Notes: generated by a model not told the origin, from the sequence alone. Numbered from the stretch's first letter, positions 37,300 to 49,500 are shown. The stretch: DNA of 64,000 bases from Tetrapyrgos nigripes (GCA_013368315.1 JAACJM010000013.1:930001-994000); one strand, 5' to 3'. Numbers and translations: made by a program.

Positions 37300-37579
37300 C
37301 TTAAGGCAAACTAATGCTTTATTGATAATATACCTACGTTACGGAGAATACTAGCTAGAGTAGTTGGGATGATGTACAGTATATATAGTATAAGTTAGTT
37401 TCTTTTCACTTTTCGCCAGCCTCCGCTTGCCAAGACTCAAGCCTGGCAAGTTCACAAAGGAAAACAAGCTTTAACGTTCTACATCTTCACCTGAAAGATA
37501 ACCATACATATAAAATCAATGTCTTGAACCAGCGGCAGATATGCAAGACCACAAGTAACGCAAAGATCTGCAACCATTT

Positions 37580-38524
37580 TTAATGGAGTTTGAAAGTCAG
37601 AAACCAAGTGCGACTTACATATGGCGTCTCGGTCTGCCCATCCTGAATTCTCGGCCTTCCCAAAGGCACTGAGTGTATCAGACTTAAAATATCCTTCGCA
37701 TTCCTCAACTTCCAGACACTCGCCCTGTCACCAATCCTAGCTTGCCACATCTTTTTCTCAGTCCATCGTCTTGTGGAAAAGACGAGTGATACGGGGTAAG
37801 ACCTTTCCTTTCCATGATTCTCAACGATCGATGACAACCCCAAAACATCCGTCCCTTTACGTAGCCGTGAAACAACGAAGGCAAGCTTCTCGAGCTTCGG
37901 CGCACGCACCCGTAACTGGTCATCGTAGGCAGCAACGGGAATAGATGGAAGACCGCTGATAGAGATGGACATGGACCGCAAGTTGGAGAACATAGGCAAG
38001 TTGTGTTTAGTGATCGTGTGCGTCCAGAGGATACCATTTCCTTCCATGATGTGGAGGTACTCCAGCTGACGATAGAGAGCTTCGTGAACAGGAGGCAACG
38101 GTTTCATTACCGTGAGCTCGCGAAGCCGTTTATGCCGTCTCGTGTCGATCCCAAACAGCATGTCCGAGGAACATGCTAATGAAACGAGTTCAGTGCAGTG
38201 TTCGAGAATCTGCAGCCAAGGAGCACTGGGTTCCAGGCTGTAGATCATCCATAAGTAGCGTACTCGATTTGCGACCGCGGAGTCTTTGGCGACAAGCTCG
38301 GCGAAGGAATATACTTGCTCTTTCGAGGTCAGGGTGATAGGAAGATTTGGTATGACCTCGAGACGGATAATACGGTGGATTGCATGTGAAGTGAGAAGGA
38401 GAGCGAGATACGTAGACTGCGATTGAATGCTGGCTTCGACTAGGATATTCAGAGCAATCTCCGTAGGCATTTCCGCCAATGGGAAAATGAAATCTTTGGA
38501 GGTCAGAGAAGGGGTTCTGCACAT
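37580..38524 (-). CDS. F-box/LRR-like protein, complete member of the local family
   Basis: A 314-aa open frame without introns. The N-terminus LAEMPTEIALNILVEASIQS is the F-box-like helix, followed by RIIRLEVIPNLPITLTSKEQ and RVRYLWMIYSLEP. The rest is leucine-patterned (LEYLHIMEGNGILW, LRSMSISISGLPSIP) as in agaricomycete F-box proteins, and ends with RWTEKKMWQARIGDRASVWK. It should act as a substrate receptor for SCF ubiquitin ligase, target unknown. Its N-terminal 140 codons are duplicated at 44485-44902, and it is a paralogue of 62631-63754. An additional upstream exon cannot be excluded. Confidence 0.72.
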   Translation of the reverse strand: MCRTPSLTSKDFIFPLAEMPTEIALNILVEASIQSQSTYLALLLTSHAIHRIIRLEVIPNLPITLTSKEQVYSFAELVAKDSAVANRVRYLWMIYSLEPSAPWLQILEHCTELVSLACSSDMLFGIDTRRHKRLRELTVMKPLPPVHEALYRQLEYLHIMEGNGILWTHTITKHNLPMFSNLRSMSISISGLPSIPVAAYDDQLRVRAPKLEKLAFVVSRLRKGTDVLGLSSIVENHGKERSYPVSLVFSTRRWTEKKMWQARIGDRASVWKLRNAKDILSLIHSVPLGRPRIQDGQTETPYVSRTWFLTFKLH

Positions 38525-38989
38525 GCAGCAAGCAGCTACTGCATTCCTATACTGGCAAAGGCTTCAGTCGCAAGCTTTGCTAAGTCAACCGTAACAAACT
38601 CACCGACTGGGGCGGCGCTGGCCATGATGATTGTTGCACAGAGGTCATCGTAGCAGACAAGATAATCCAGAGCACTTGAGCATCAGCAAGAAGGTAAAAG
38701 CGTTGTGAACACGTTGATTCCACATCTTCATATCGAGCAGCTTGAAACAAGCGTGTCAAACACTTAAAAAGAAGCACTGACTTGAGCAGAACGAGAAGTA
38801 TCTCGGTCAGGTGATCATGTCGGCGCTCGGTTGCTGAGAACGACTATCTTCTCTGCTTCTATAAAGGACTGGTCTCCAGGCTGATTGCTGGCATCGTAGT
38901 GGCCTTGTCAGTACACTGTACAGTGCCTGCACACAATGTCACTCCAGAAATTTATGCAAATTTATACGTGAAATAATAATAACGACAGC

Positions 38990-39373
38990 CTACAACCTAG
39001 CTCTAATCCATTCATGCCACCCGGAGACTGCCTGCTCTCTTTCTCGTCTTTCTTAGCCCCAGTCCCAGTCTCTGCTCCAGCTACACCAGGAGCACCAGCA
39101 CCAACACCACCTTCAAGCACCTCCAAATTCTCATACTACCATCTAACAACCACTTTCTCTCGATCTCCAACTCTCTTCAAAACCTCTATACAGGGTTTTG
39201 ACTATTTCGTCTCTTTGTTTCTCGAGCTCTTTCACGTTTGCCTCATCTACACCAGCAACGCTCTGTCTTTCCTTTTGTTTTCCATTCCCTTTTACATGTC
39301 TTCTATCGCCCGTCGTCAAACCCAAACTCCCATTCAACCCGACCACAACCCTCTTCATCTCCGCCAACACCTC
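38990..39373 (-). pseudogene. Captured 3' fragment of the PEX8-like gene (unit A)
   Basis: On the minus strand this matches the last part of the PEX8-like gene at 51051-51449, including EEMKRVVVGLNG-like, VDEANVKELEKQRDEIVK and the terminal EWIRARL with stop at 38990. Relative to the parent it carries indels that break the frame. The homology stops at the sequence CAACACCTCA (about 39373), and F-box homology begins directly after it, so this is a fusion point. The 3' flank (38895-38989) also matches that of PEX8. Confidence 0.8.
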
Positions 39374-39700
39374 AGACGATCCAGATGAAGGTTCTCGTTC
39401 CATCGAATCCCATCCCAATCATCGCGTTGTGCACTCACAAACCTCCCCGTCGAACTCGGCCTGAAGATCTTGATACCTGCCAGTTGTCAATTCCAATCTA
39501 CTGTTCTCTTCTCCTCACCTGCCGTTCAATGCATAACCTCATCCGTCTCGAAGTGATACCACTTTTGCCCATCACCCTGACATCCAAAAACCAAATGATC
39601 TCCTTCTCCGCCCTCGTCATCAAAGACCCCGAAATAGCGTCTCGAGTTCGCTACTTGTGGATTATCGCCGAAGTAGGAAATTGTTACGCTTGGACTTGTA
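39374..39700 (+). pseudogene. Truncated, frameshifted F-box gene (unit A)
   Basis: Plus-strand remnant of the F-box gene found intact at 62631-63754: it carries LTNLPVELGLKIL, then a small indel shifts frame before CRSMHNLIRLEVIPLLPITL and RVRYLWIIAEVGNCYAW. The C-terminal two thirds are missing: sequence passes directly from the YAW codons to the intergenic DNA that follows the stop codon in the other copy (CKWLLGCSQ-type reading), a deletion of about 0.5 kb. Confidence 0.8.
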
Positions 39701-40134
39701 AATGGCTTCTTGGTTGCTCGCAGCGTGCAATTTAATAATGAGGTGCAATCGTTCCTGTAATCGCAGTATTCGTCCTTCTGACTTTACTATTATCAGGGTT
39801 CTGCGAGAATGTCACAGTGTGCTAGGAATACATACTGCCTGCGCACAACTATATAAACGTCATTGGCCTCCTGCCTATTGTCCAAGTGCGTCACATATTT
39901 CAAGATGATTTTTCACGACCCGCAGCCTGCAGGCTTTGCCGCAGCGACTGATAGTGATCCTGTCTGACACGCGGTCACCTGAACTGAGACGCGCAGTTTT
40001 CCGAGCTACCGAGAGACTCAACTTCATTTCGATTACGTGTGATCAATCTCCACCATCGTGGAGTGCTATAAGTAAGCTCTGTTGCCTTTCTGTGCTCATC
40101 TTTTACCTCTCAGTAGTTTCTCCCGTCAAACGTG

Positions 40135-43100
40135 ATGTCTCTCGAGGACTCTGCTAGCAAATTTCGTCTGCCGACCAATGTCAAGCCCTTTCATTACGAT
40201 CTGACCATTCGCACTGACCTGGATAGATTCGAGTTCGATGGCACGGTCAAGATCCAGTGAGTCTGCAATTTGATAACGATGTTCAGGATCTGATTTATGA
40301 ACTATCTAGCCTCGATGTCAAGGAACCAACTTCCAAGATTGTTCTCAATTCCGACGGACTTCAACTCGACAATGTGTAAGTGTTAGGTGACTACAGGGCT
40401 ATAGGTAGTGATTGATATGTTAAACAGCTACATCCGCTCCGATTCTTCCAACGAAGACCACACTCCTTCAGACTGCTCTGTCAATGAAAAAGACAAACGC
40501 GTCACGTTCACTTTCCCAGCCACATTTGAGGCCGGCTCCAAACTAGAACTTGGGATCAGGTTTGCAGGCGAACTCAAAGACGGCGTGATTGGGTACTTCA
40601 AGTCTAGTTATGAAAAGGATGGCCAGAAGAAGTATTATTCTCTGACTCAATTTGAGGTTGGTCACGCTGCGTCCATTTCGATGATTATTATCAGCTTATC
40701 CATCGTATCGACCACAGGCCGCCTTTGCCCGCCGTGCATTTCCATGCTGGGACGAGCCTGCTTTGAAGGCTACATTCGATATAACACTTGTTTCCAAGGC
40801 TGACACCGTCAATCTCAGCAACAGTGCTGTCATCTCGGAAGAAACTTTCTCCGACGAGTCCCAGAGTCATGCAAGTTTGAAGCAAGCTTTCCCGCTCCTG
40901 GATAATCATTGGAAGATCACCAAATTCCAAACTACGCCGATTATGTCGTCATACATCGTTGCATTCGCAAATGGTCCATTCGAGTTTACTGAGACCACCG
41001 TGCACTTGACAGTGAGCAATAAGACGGTTCCTCTACGAGTATATGGTATATCCTAAGCTTTACCCTTCCATTCCATGTTCTAAAAAGCCCTCCAGCTACT
41101 GCCGATATTATTCACCAAACGCAGTTTGCACTGGATGTCACAGCAAAAGTCCTACCTCTCTACGAAAAGTTCTTCGACGTTCCCTATCCCCTTCCAAAGC
41201 TCGACACTTTAGTGGCAAGTCGTTCTCTTTCGCGACCTTTTCCTCTATTCAATGACTTTTCGTTCAGGCCGCAGACTTGGTTGGAGGTCAGACAATGTAC
41301 TCCTTAACTTGTATCTCGGCCCTCACTTCTTTTCAGCCATGGAGAACTGGGGCCTTATCATTGGACACACGTCAATGATGCTACTTGACCCTAAGAAAGC
41401 CGATATGGCTTCCAAAAAGCGAGTGGCCACTGGACAGAGTCACGAAATCGCGCATATGTGGTCTGTATACAACAGTATGCTCTTTCTTGCCAATTGTTTA
41501 GAATTTTGTAATTTTAGGTTCGGAAATATTACCACTATGGAATGGTGGGATTATCTTTACCTCAACGAAGGTATGAAATAGCTAGGCAGTTCTTTAGCAT
41601 GGTTGTTCACTCATCTCTCTAGGTTTTGCCACATTGGTATGCTCCTCACGTTGAACCAACCGTCTTCCGCTGACGAGTCGCTAACTACGAAAGATGGGAG
41701 AAGTGATCGCTATTGGTAAGGGCTTGAAATCCTGAAGCATCTCTCGGGTTCTGACGACTGTGTCGTGATCAGAGCCGTATGTCCTTCACATGGGTCCACT
41801 GACAATTCTCAACGACCTGCAGAGCATTCCCGGAGTTCCGACCAAATTCATCATTCATCAACGGACACCTGGACCGCGCTATGGCGCTCGATTGTAAACT
41901 GTCTTCACATCCCATCGAAATTACTTGTCCCAGCGCAGATAGCATTCGTGAGTTGAAGTGATTATTCTTGTACTCATGACCCAATAACAAGTGGTTTAGT
42001 CCAGGTAGATGAGATTCTATCCTCGCGCTTGCCAGAAGTTGACTCGTCAACTAGATTTTTGATGCTCTGTCATATTCCAAAGCAGCATCCGGTAGGTAGT
42101 TTGGTCTTTCGCTTGATCACTTCTGAACGCTCCGTCAGTCTTGCGTATGCTGTCTGCCTATGTGGGAAAGGAGAGATTCCTCAAGGGTGTTTCACTATAT
42201 CTCAAGGACAACATGTACGGAAACACTGTAACAAACGATCTCTGGAAAGGCATAGCTGCAGCTACTGGTAGGCCGCAAATCACAAACTGCTATTCCACTG
42301 GCTTAATCAATTCCAATGCTTTAGGTTTCGACGTCCCTAAGCTCATGGACAGTTGGATTAAGAAGGTAATCCAGTCACTCTTTGACCGTTTTCACATTAA
42401 CCTCCTTTAGACGGGCTTTCCGGTTGTAACTGTGACTGAAACATCCACTGGTATCCGAGTGCGTCAAGATAGATTCCTCGAAACCGGAATTGCAGAAGAG
42501 AAAGATAACAAGACACTCTGGTTCGTCGTTACCCACTCATTTTGTGACTTTTTTTACCTGACAGCGTAATCCAGGAGTATCCCTCTGAACATTTTGACCC
42601 AGGACGCAAACGGTAAACCTGTTGTAGACAGAACCACTCTTTTAGAGACGCGAGAACAATATTTCCCTCTCGACACTAGTAAGACATTCAAGCTGAATGC
42701 CGGTACCAATGGCATCTGTGAGCTTCCCTTTCTTTGAATTGTGAACAGCCTGATTGAGTTTGACTTTGGTGGTAGACCGTGTACTCTATATCAGCGAAAG
42801 ACTTTCCAAAATTGCTCAAGAGATTCTCAAATCCGATTCTTGCTTCACTCTCGAGGACAAGCTGGGTCTAGTAAAAGATTGTATGGCCCTTTCTAAAGCC
42901 GCACTGATGAGACTGAGCAGTGCTCTAAACCTCATTGATGCGATGCGCCAAGAGGAAGAATGTCGGTGATAACGACTTGCTAAGGTTTTATTCTTATCGC
43001 CGAGTGATTGTTTTTCTTCTAGACCTTGTCTGGAGCACGATCTCTAAAAGCCTTGACGACATTAGTAGTATCTGGAAAGACCGCACTGAAATTCATGAGC

Positions 43101-44388
43101 TACTAGACGAATTTTGTCGGGTCAGTCTATGTCATCTTGCGTACACTGGACCCGAAGCTTACAGTTTGATATATGTAGTCCTTATTCAAGCCAATTGTCA
43201 AGAAGTTGGGGTATGACTACTCAGCGAACGACTCGATAGATATCACCCAGCTTCGTACCACCGCTATTTCGCATTGCGCCGTTGCCAAAGACACGGAGTA
43301 CGTTCCTCAGCCTTTGACCATGCTAGTGATCATATTAACCCAACTTGTCATAGTGTTGTGAACGAATTAAGGCGTAGATTCGACCACTATATGAAGACAG
43401 GGGATGATTCAAAAATCCCAGCCGATCTAGAGAGTGCTACATACCGTGTCGTGAGTTGTATATCTGTTACTACTCATCATCTTTCTCCTGATCAAATTTC
43501 AGGCTGTCGAATACGGAGGACGCGATGAGTACTAAATAGTCATCCATGAGCTCGTTATCTATATTCTGATATTTTCCAGGTATAACGCAGTCAAGGATAT
43601 CTTCCAGAAGAGCCCTACACCTTCCGCGAAGATTGGAGCAATGTACGATATGGCCTTGGAACACTGATACTTTATTCTGTTTGATCAATAATCTTCTTTC
43701 CTACATATGTATAGCTTGGCATTGTGTCATACCCAAGATGACCAGCTGCTCAAAGAGACTTGCGACATTGCCTTGAATCGTGTTGGGGACCAAGATATAT
43801 CCGACTTTTTCAAAGGTTTAGCAGAAAGCCACAAGATGACCTTGGTTGAGTTTTTCAAGACGAATTACGATGAGGCAAGCAGAATACTTGCTCAACGCTG
43901 CCCATGGGCATCATGCCGACTGACATTTTTTTTTCCCCCTTCAGTTGTGCAAGCGATTCCTGGACACTTTCAGATTCTCAATGCTGGTAGAGGTATGGTT
44001 AATATAATTTATACGCATGGACATGGTAAATTGGTTCTTTTATTTGATTTATTCTACTCGCTTTACAGTCGGCATTCCGTGAATTATCAACCAACAAAGA
44101 TCTACAAGACACTATTGAATTCTTCAAGGCGAGGACAAGCAGTGGCGTTAAACATATGTTGATTGACACTGACCAGCGCCTCACACACTGACAGGGCAAG
44201 GATACTTCCAAATTCGACATGGCTATGAACCAGGCGATTGATGGTATCAAGGCAAGAATAGCATACCTCGAGGTAGGTCAAACTTGAAGCGCCATATCAT
44301 TATCTGTCTGACATCACTATAGCACTCCAGTTCTGACCTTGAGGCATGGTTGAAGGAGTGGAAGAATAAGGGTGTCTCGTTGCACTAA
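40135..44388 (+). CDS. M1 aminopeptidase, copy A (29 exons)
   Basis: Zinc aminopeptidase of the AAP1/APE2/puromycin-sensitive group that removes N-terminal residues from peptides. I reconstruct 29 exons with full phase closure to 905 aa: 40135-40256, 40310-40375, 40428-40656, 40718-41045, 41096-41214, 41268-41286, 41337-41460, 41518-41570, 41623-41636, 41694-41715, 41773-41776, 41823-41947, 42000-42004, 42055-42091, 42139-42267, 42325-42365, 42411-42520, 42575-42717, 42776-42961, 43023-43120, 43179-43297, 43327-43450, 43503-43528, 43580-43642, 43715-43874, 43945-43992, 44069-44128, 44195-44272, 44323-44388. Motifs: AMENWG, HEIAHMW...NEG (zinc site, HEXXH-18-E), FINGHLDRAMALD, YVLY-type RVLYISERLSKI and C-terminal ERAP-like helices. 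Exons of 4 and 5 nt are required, and three introns are GC-AG. Confidence 0.88.
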
Positions 44389-44484
44389 CCAGACTGAGTA
44401 CAGGGAGACTGTGCTGTATAATATATACTTGAAAGAGGGGACTCGGAAAGTTGTGCGCTACAAATTAGAATTTGACTCTGAGTC

Positions 44485-44902
44485 TTACCGTGAGCTCGCG
44501 AAGCCGTTTATGCCGTCTCGTGTCGATCCCAAACAGCATGTCCGAGGAACATGCTAATGAAACGAGTTCAGTGCAGTGTACGAGAATCTGCAGCCAAGGA
44601 GCACTGGGTTCCAGGCTGTAGATCATCCATAAGTAGCGTACTCGATTTGCGACCGCGGAGTCTTTGGCGACAAGCTCGGCGAAGGAATATACTTGCTCTT
44701 TCGAGGTCAGGGTGATAGGAAGGTTTGGTATGACCTCGAGACGGATAATACGGTGGATTGCATGTGAAGTGAGAAGGAGAGCGAGATACGTAGACTGCGA
44801 TTGAATGCTGGCTTCGACTAGGATATTCAGAGCAATCTCCGTAGGCATTTCCGCCAATGGGAAAATGAAATCTTTGGAGGTCAGAGAAGGGGTTCTGCAC
44901 AT
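44485..44902 (-). pseudogene. 5' half of the F-box gene, truncated by the tandem duplication
   Basis: Residues 1 to about 137 are nearly identical to the F-box protein at 37580-38524 (one changed residue, E to V in LQILVHCTEL). The frame then runs across the duplication junction into aminopeptidase A 3' flank and stops after RLRVKF. The leucine-rich half is lost, so a product would be an F-box alone. Confidence 0.88.
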
Positions 44903-45367
44903 GCAGCAAGCAGCTACTGCATTCCTATACTGGCAAAGGCTTCAGTCGCAAGCTTTGCTAAGCCAACCGTAACAAACTCACCGACTGGGGCGGCGCTGGC
45001 CATGATGATTGTTGTACAGAGGTCATCGTAGTAGACAAGATAATCCAGAGCACTTGAGCATCAGCAAGAAGGTAAAAGCGTTGTGAACACGTTGATTCCG
45101 CATCTTCATATCGAGCAACTGGAAACAAGCGTGTCAAACACTTAAAAAGAAGCACTGACCTGAGCAGAACGAGAAGTATCTCGGTCAGGTGATCATGTCG
45201 GCGCTCGGTTGCTGAGAACGACTATCTTCTCTGCTTCTATAAAGGACTGGTCTCCAGGCTGATTGCTGGCATCGTAGTGGCCTTGTCAGTACACTGTACA
45301 GTGCCTGCACACAACGTCACTCCAGAAATTTATGCAAATTTATACGTGAAATAATAATAACGACAGC

Positions 45368-45751
45368 CTACAACCTAGCTCTAATCCATTCATGCCACCC
45401 GGAGACTGCCTGCTCTTTTTCTCGTCTTTCTTAGTCCCAGTCCCAGTCCTTGCTCCAGCTGCACCAGGAGCACCAACACCAACACCACCTTCAAGCACCT
45501 CCAAATTCTCATACTACCATCTAACAACCACTTTCTCTCGATCTCCAACTCTCTTCAAAACCTCTATACAGGGTTTTGACTATTCCGTCTCTTTGTTTCT
45601 CGAGCTCTTTCACGTTTGCCTCATCTACACCAGCAACGCTCTGTCTTTCCTTTTGTTTTCCATTCCCTTTTACGTGTCTTCTATCGCCCTTCGTCAAACC
45701 CAAATTCCCATTCAACCCGACCACAACCCTCTTCATCTCCACCAACACCTC
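45368..45751 (-). pseudogene. Captured 3' fragment of the PEX8-like gene (unit B)
   Basis: Unit B copy of the PEX8 fragment at 38990-39373, with the same stop and the same fusion to F-box sequence. A few private substitutions separate it from unit A. Confidence 0.78.
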
Positions 45752-46075
45752 AGACGATCCAGATGAAGGTTCTACGCGTTCCATCGAATCCCCATCCCAA
45801 TCATCGCGCTGTGCACTCACAAACCTCCCCGTCGAACTCGGCCTGAAGATCTTGATACCTGCCAGTTGTCAATTCCAATCTACTGTTCTCTTCTCCTCAC
45901 CTGCCGTTCAATGCATAACCTCATCCGTCTCGAAGTGATACTACTTTTTCCCATCACCCTGACATCCAAAAACCAAATGATCTCCTCCGCCCTCGTCATC
46001 AAAGACCCCGAAATAACGTCTCGAGTTCGCTACTTGTAGATTATCGCCGAAGTAGGAAATTGTTACGCTTGGACT
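45752..46075 (+). pseudogene. Truncated, frameshifted F-box gene (unit B)
   Basis: Unit B copy of the remnant at 39374-39700. It shares the frameshift and the C-terminal deletion and adds a stop: the TGG (Trp) of RVRYLW has become TAG near 46037, so decay continued after the duplication. Confidence 0.8.
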
Positions 46076-46510
46076 TGTAAATGGCTTCCTGGTTGCTCGC
46101 AGCGTGCAATTTAATGAGGTGCAATCGTTCCTGTAATCGCAGTATTCGTCCTTCTGACTTTACTATTATCAGGGTTCTGCGAGAATGTCACAGTGTGCTA
46201 GGAATACATACTGCCTGCGCACAACTATATAAACGTCATTGGCCTCCTGCCTATTGTCCAAGTGCGTCACATATTTCAAGATGATTTTTCACGACCCGCA
46301 GCCTGCAGGCTTTGCCGCAGCGACTGATAGTGATCCTGTCTGACACGCGGTCACCTGAACTGAGACGCGCAGTCTTCCGAGCTACCGAGAGACTCAGCTT
46401 CATTTCGATTACGTGTGATCAATCTCCACCATCGTGGAGTGCTATAAGTAAGCTCTGTTGCCTTTCTGTGCTCATCTTTTACCTCTCAGTAGTTTCTCCC
46501 GTCAAACGTC

Positions 46511-49500
46511 ATGTCTCTCGAGGACTCTACTGGCAAATTTCGTCTGCCGATCAATGTCAAGCCCTTTCATTACGATCTGACCATTCGCACGGACCTGGAT
46601 AGATTCGAGTTCGATGGCACGGTCAAGATCCAGTGAGTCTGCAATTTGATAACGATGTTCAGGATCTGATTTATGAATTATCTAGCCTCGATGTCAAGGA
46701 ACCAACTTCCAAGATTGTTCTCAATTCCGACGGACTTCAACTCGACAAGGTGTAAGTGTTATGTGACTGCAGGGCTATAGGCAGTGATTGATATGTTAAA
46801 CAGCTACGTCCGCTCCGATTCTTCCAACGAAGACCACACTCCTTCAGACTGCTCTGTCAATGAAAAAGACAAACGCGTCACGTTCACTTTCCCAGCCACA
46901 TTTGAGGCCGGCTCCAAACTAGAACTTGGGATCAGGTTTGCAGGCGAACTCAAAGACGGCGTGATTGGGTACTTCAAGTCTAGTTATGAAAAGGATGGCC
47001 AGAAGAAGTATTACTCTCTGACTCAATTTGCGGTTGGTCACGCTGCGTCCATTTCGATGATTATTATCAGCTTATCCATCGTATCGACCACAGGCCGCCT
47101 TTGCCCGCCGTGCATTTCCATGCTGGGACGAGCCTGCTTTGAAGGCTACATTCGATATAACACTTGTTTCCAAGGCTGACACCGTCAATCTCAGCAACAG
47201 TGCTGTCATCTCGGAAGAAACTTTCTCCGACGAGTCCCAGAATCACGCAAGTTTGAAGCAAGCTTTCCCGCTCCTGGATAATCATTGGAAGATCACCAGA
47301 TTCCAAACTACGCCGATTATGTCGTCATACATCGTTGCATTCGCAAATGGTCCATTCGAGTTTACTGAGACCACCGTACATTTGCCAGTGAGCAATAAGA
47401 CAGTTCCTCTACGAGTATATGGTATGTCCTAAGCTTTACCCTTCCATTCCATGTTCTAAAAAGCCCTCCAGCTACTGCCGATATCATTCACCAAACGCAG
47501 TTTGCATTGGATGTCACAGCAAAAGTCCTACCTCTCTACGAAAAGTTCTTCGACGTTCCCTATCCCCTTCCAAAGCTCGACACTTTAGTGGTAAGTCGTT
47601 CTCTTTCGCGACCTTTTCCTCTATTCAATGACTTTTCGTTCAGGCCGCAGACTTGGTTGGAGGTCAGACAATGTACTCCTTAACTTGTATCTCGGCCCTC
47701 ACTTCTTTTCAGCCATGGAGAACTGGGGCCTTATCATTGGACACACGTCAATGATGCTACTTGACCCTAAGAAAGCCGATATGGCTTCCAAAAAGCGAGT
47801 GGCCACTGGACAGAGTCACGAAATCGCGCATATGTGGTCTGTATACAACAGTATGCTCTTTCTTGCCAATTGTTTAGAATTTTGTAATTTTAGGTTCGGA
47901 AATATTACCACTATGGAATGGTGGGATTATCTTTACCTCAACGAAGGTATGAAATAGCTAGGCAGTTCTTTAGCATGGTTGTTCACTCATCTCTCTAGGT
48001 TTTGCCACATTGGTATGCTCCTCACGTTGAACCAACCGTCTTCCGCTGACGAGTCGCTAACTACGAAAGATGGGAGAAGTGATCGCTATTGGTAAGGGTT
48101 GGAAATCCTGAAGCATCTCTCGGGTTCTGACGACTGTGTCGTGATCAGAGCCGTATGTCCTTCACATGGGTCCACTGACAATTCTCAACGACCTGCAGAG
48201 CATTCCCGGAGTTCCGACCAAATTCATCATTCATCAACGGACACCTGGACCGCGCTATGGCGCTCGATTGTAAACTGTCTTCACATCCCATCGAAATTAC
48301 TTGTCCCAGCGCAGATAGCATTCGTGAGTTGAAGTGATTATTCTTGTACTCATGACCCAATAACAAGTGGTTTAGTCCAGGTAGATGAGATTCTATCCTC
48401 GCGCTTGCCAGAAGTTGACTCGTCAACTAGATTTTTGATGCTCTGTCATATTCCAAAGCAGCATCCGGTAGGTAGTTTGTCCTTTCGCTTGATCACTTAT
48501 GAACGCTCCGTCAGTCTTGCGTATGCTGTCTGCCTATGTGGGAAAGGAGAGATTCCTCAAGGGTGTTTCACTATATCTCAAGGACAACATGTACGGAAAC
48601 ACTGTAACAAACGATCTCTGGAAAGGCATAGCTGCAGCTACTGGTAGGCCGCAAATCACAAACTGCTATTCCACTGGCTTAATCAATTCCAATGCTTTAG
48701 GTTTCGACGTCCCTAAGCTCATGGACAGTTGGATTAAGAAGGTAATCCAGTCACTCTTTGACCGTTTTCACATTAACCTCCTTTAGACGGGCTTTCCGGT
48801 TGTAACTGTGACTGAAACATCCACTGGTATCCGAGTGCGTCAAGATAGATTCCTCGAAACCGGAATTGCAGAAGAGAAAGATAACGAGACACTCTGGTTC
48901 GTCGTTACCCACTGATTTTGTGACTTTTTTTACCTGACAGCGTAATCCAGGAGTATCCCTCTGAACATTTTGACCCAGGACGCAAAAGGTAAACCTGTTG
49001 TAGACAGAACCACTCTTTTAGAGACGCGAGAACAATATTTCCCTCTCGACACTAGTAAGACATTCAAGCTGAATGCCGGTACCAATGGCATCTGTGAGCT
49101 TCCCCTTCTTTGAATTGTGAACAGTCTGATTGAGTTTGACTTTGGTGGTAGACCGTGTACTCTATATCAGCGAAAGACTTTCCAAAATTGCTCAAGAGAT
49201 TCTCAAATCCGATTCTTGCTTCACTCTCGAGGACAAGCTGGGTCTAGTCAAGGATTGTATGGCCCTTTCTAAAGCCGCACTGATGAGACTGAGCAGTGCT
49301 CTAAACCTCATTGATGCGATGCGCCAAGAGGAAGAATGTCGGTGATAACGACTTGCTAAGGTTTTATTCTTATCGCCGAGTGATTGTTTTTCTTCTAGAC
49401 CTTGTCTGGAGCACGATCTCTAAAAGCCTTGACGACATTAGTAGTATCTGGAAAGACCGCACTGAAATCCATGAGGTACTAGACGAATTTTGTCGGGTCA

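Larger units (their letters stand above)
38107..44484. repeat. Tandem segmental duplication, unit A (6378 bp)
   Basis: Positions 38107-44484 match 44485-about 50868 at a shift of 6376-6380 bp with only scattered substitutions and small indels, so the copies are nearly identical. The left edge lies inside the F-box gene at 37580-38524; the right edge lies in the 3' flank of aminopeptidase A, where the sequence switches abruptly to the F-box gene. Each unit carries the F-box 5' half, a PEX8 3' fragment, a broken F-box gene and an M1 aminopeptidase gene. Confidence 0.93.

Noticed and set aside
41701..41830. Frameshift in the aminopeptidase between MGEVIAI and AFPEF
   Set aside because: At first the two blocks appear out of phase, but a 4-nt exon between two GT-AG introns restores frame, and all three copies share the same sequence.
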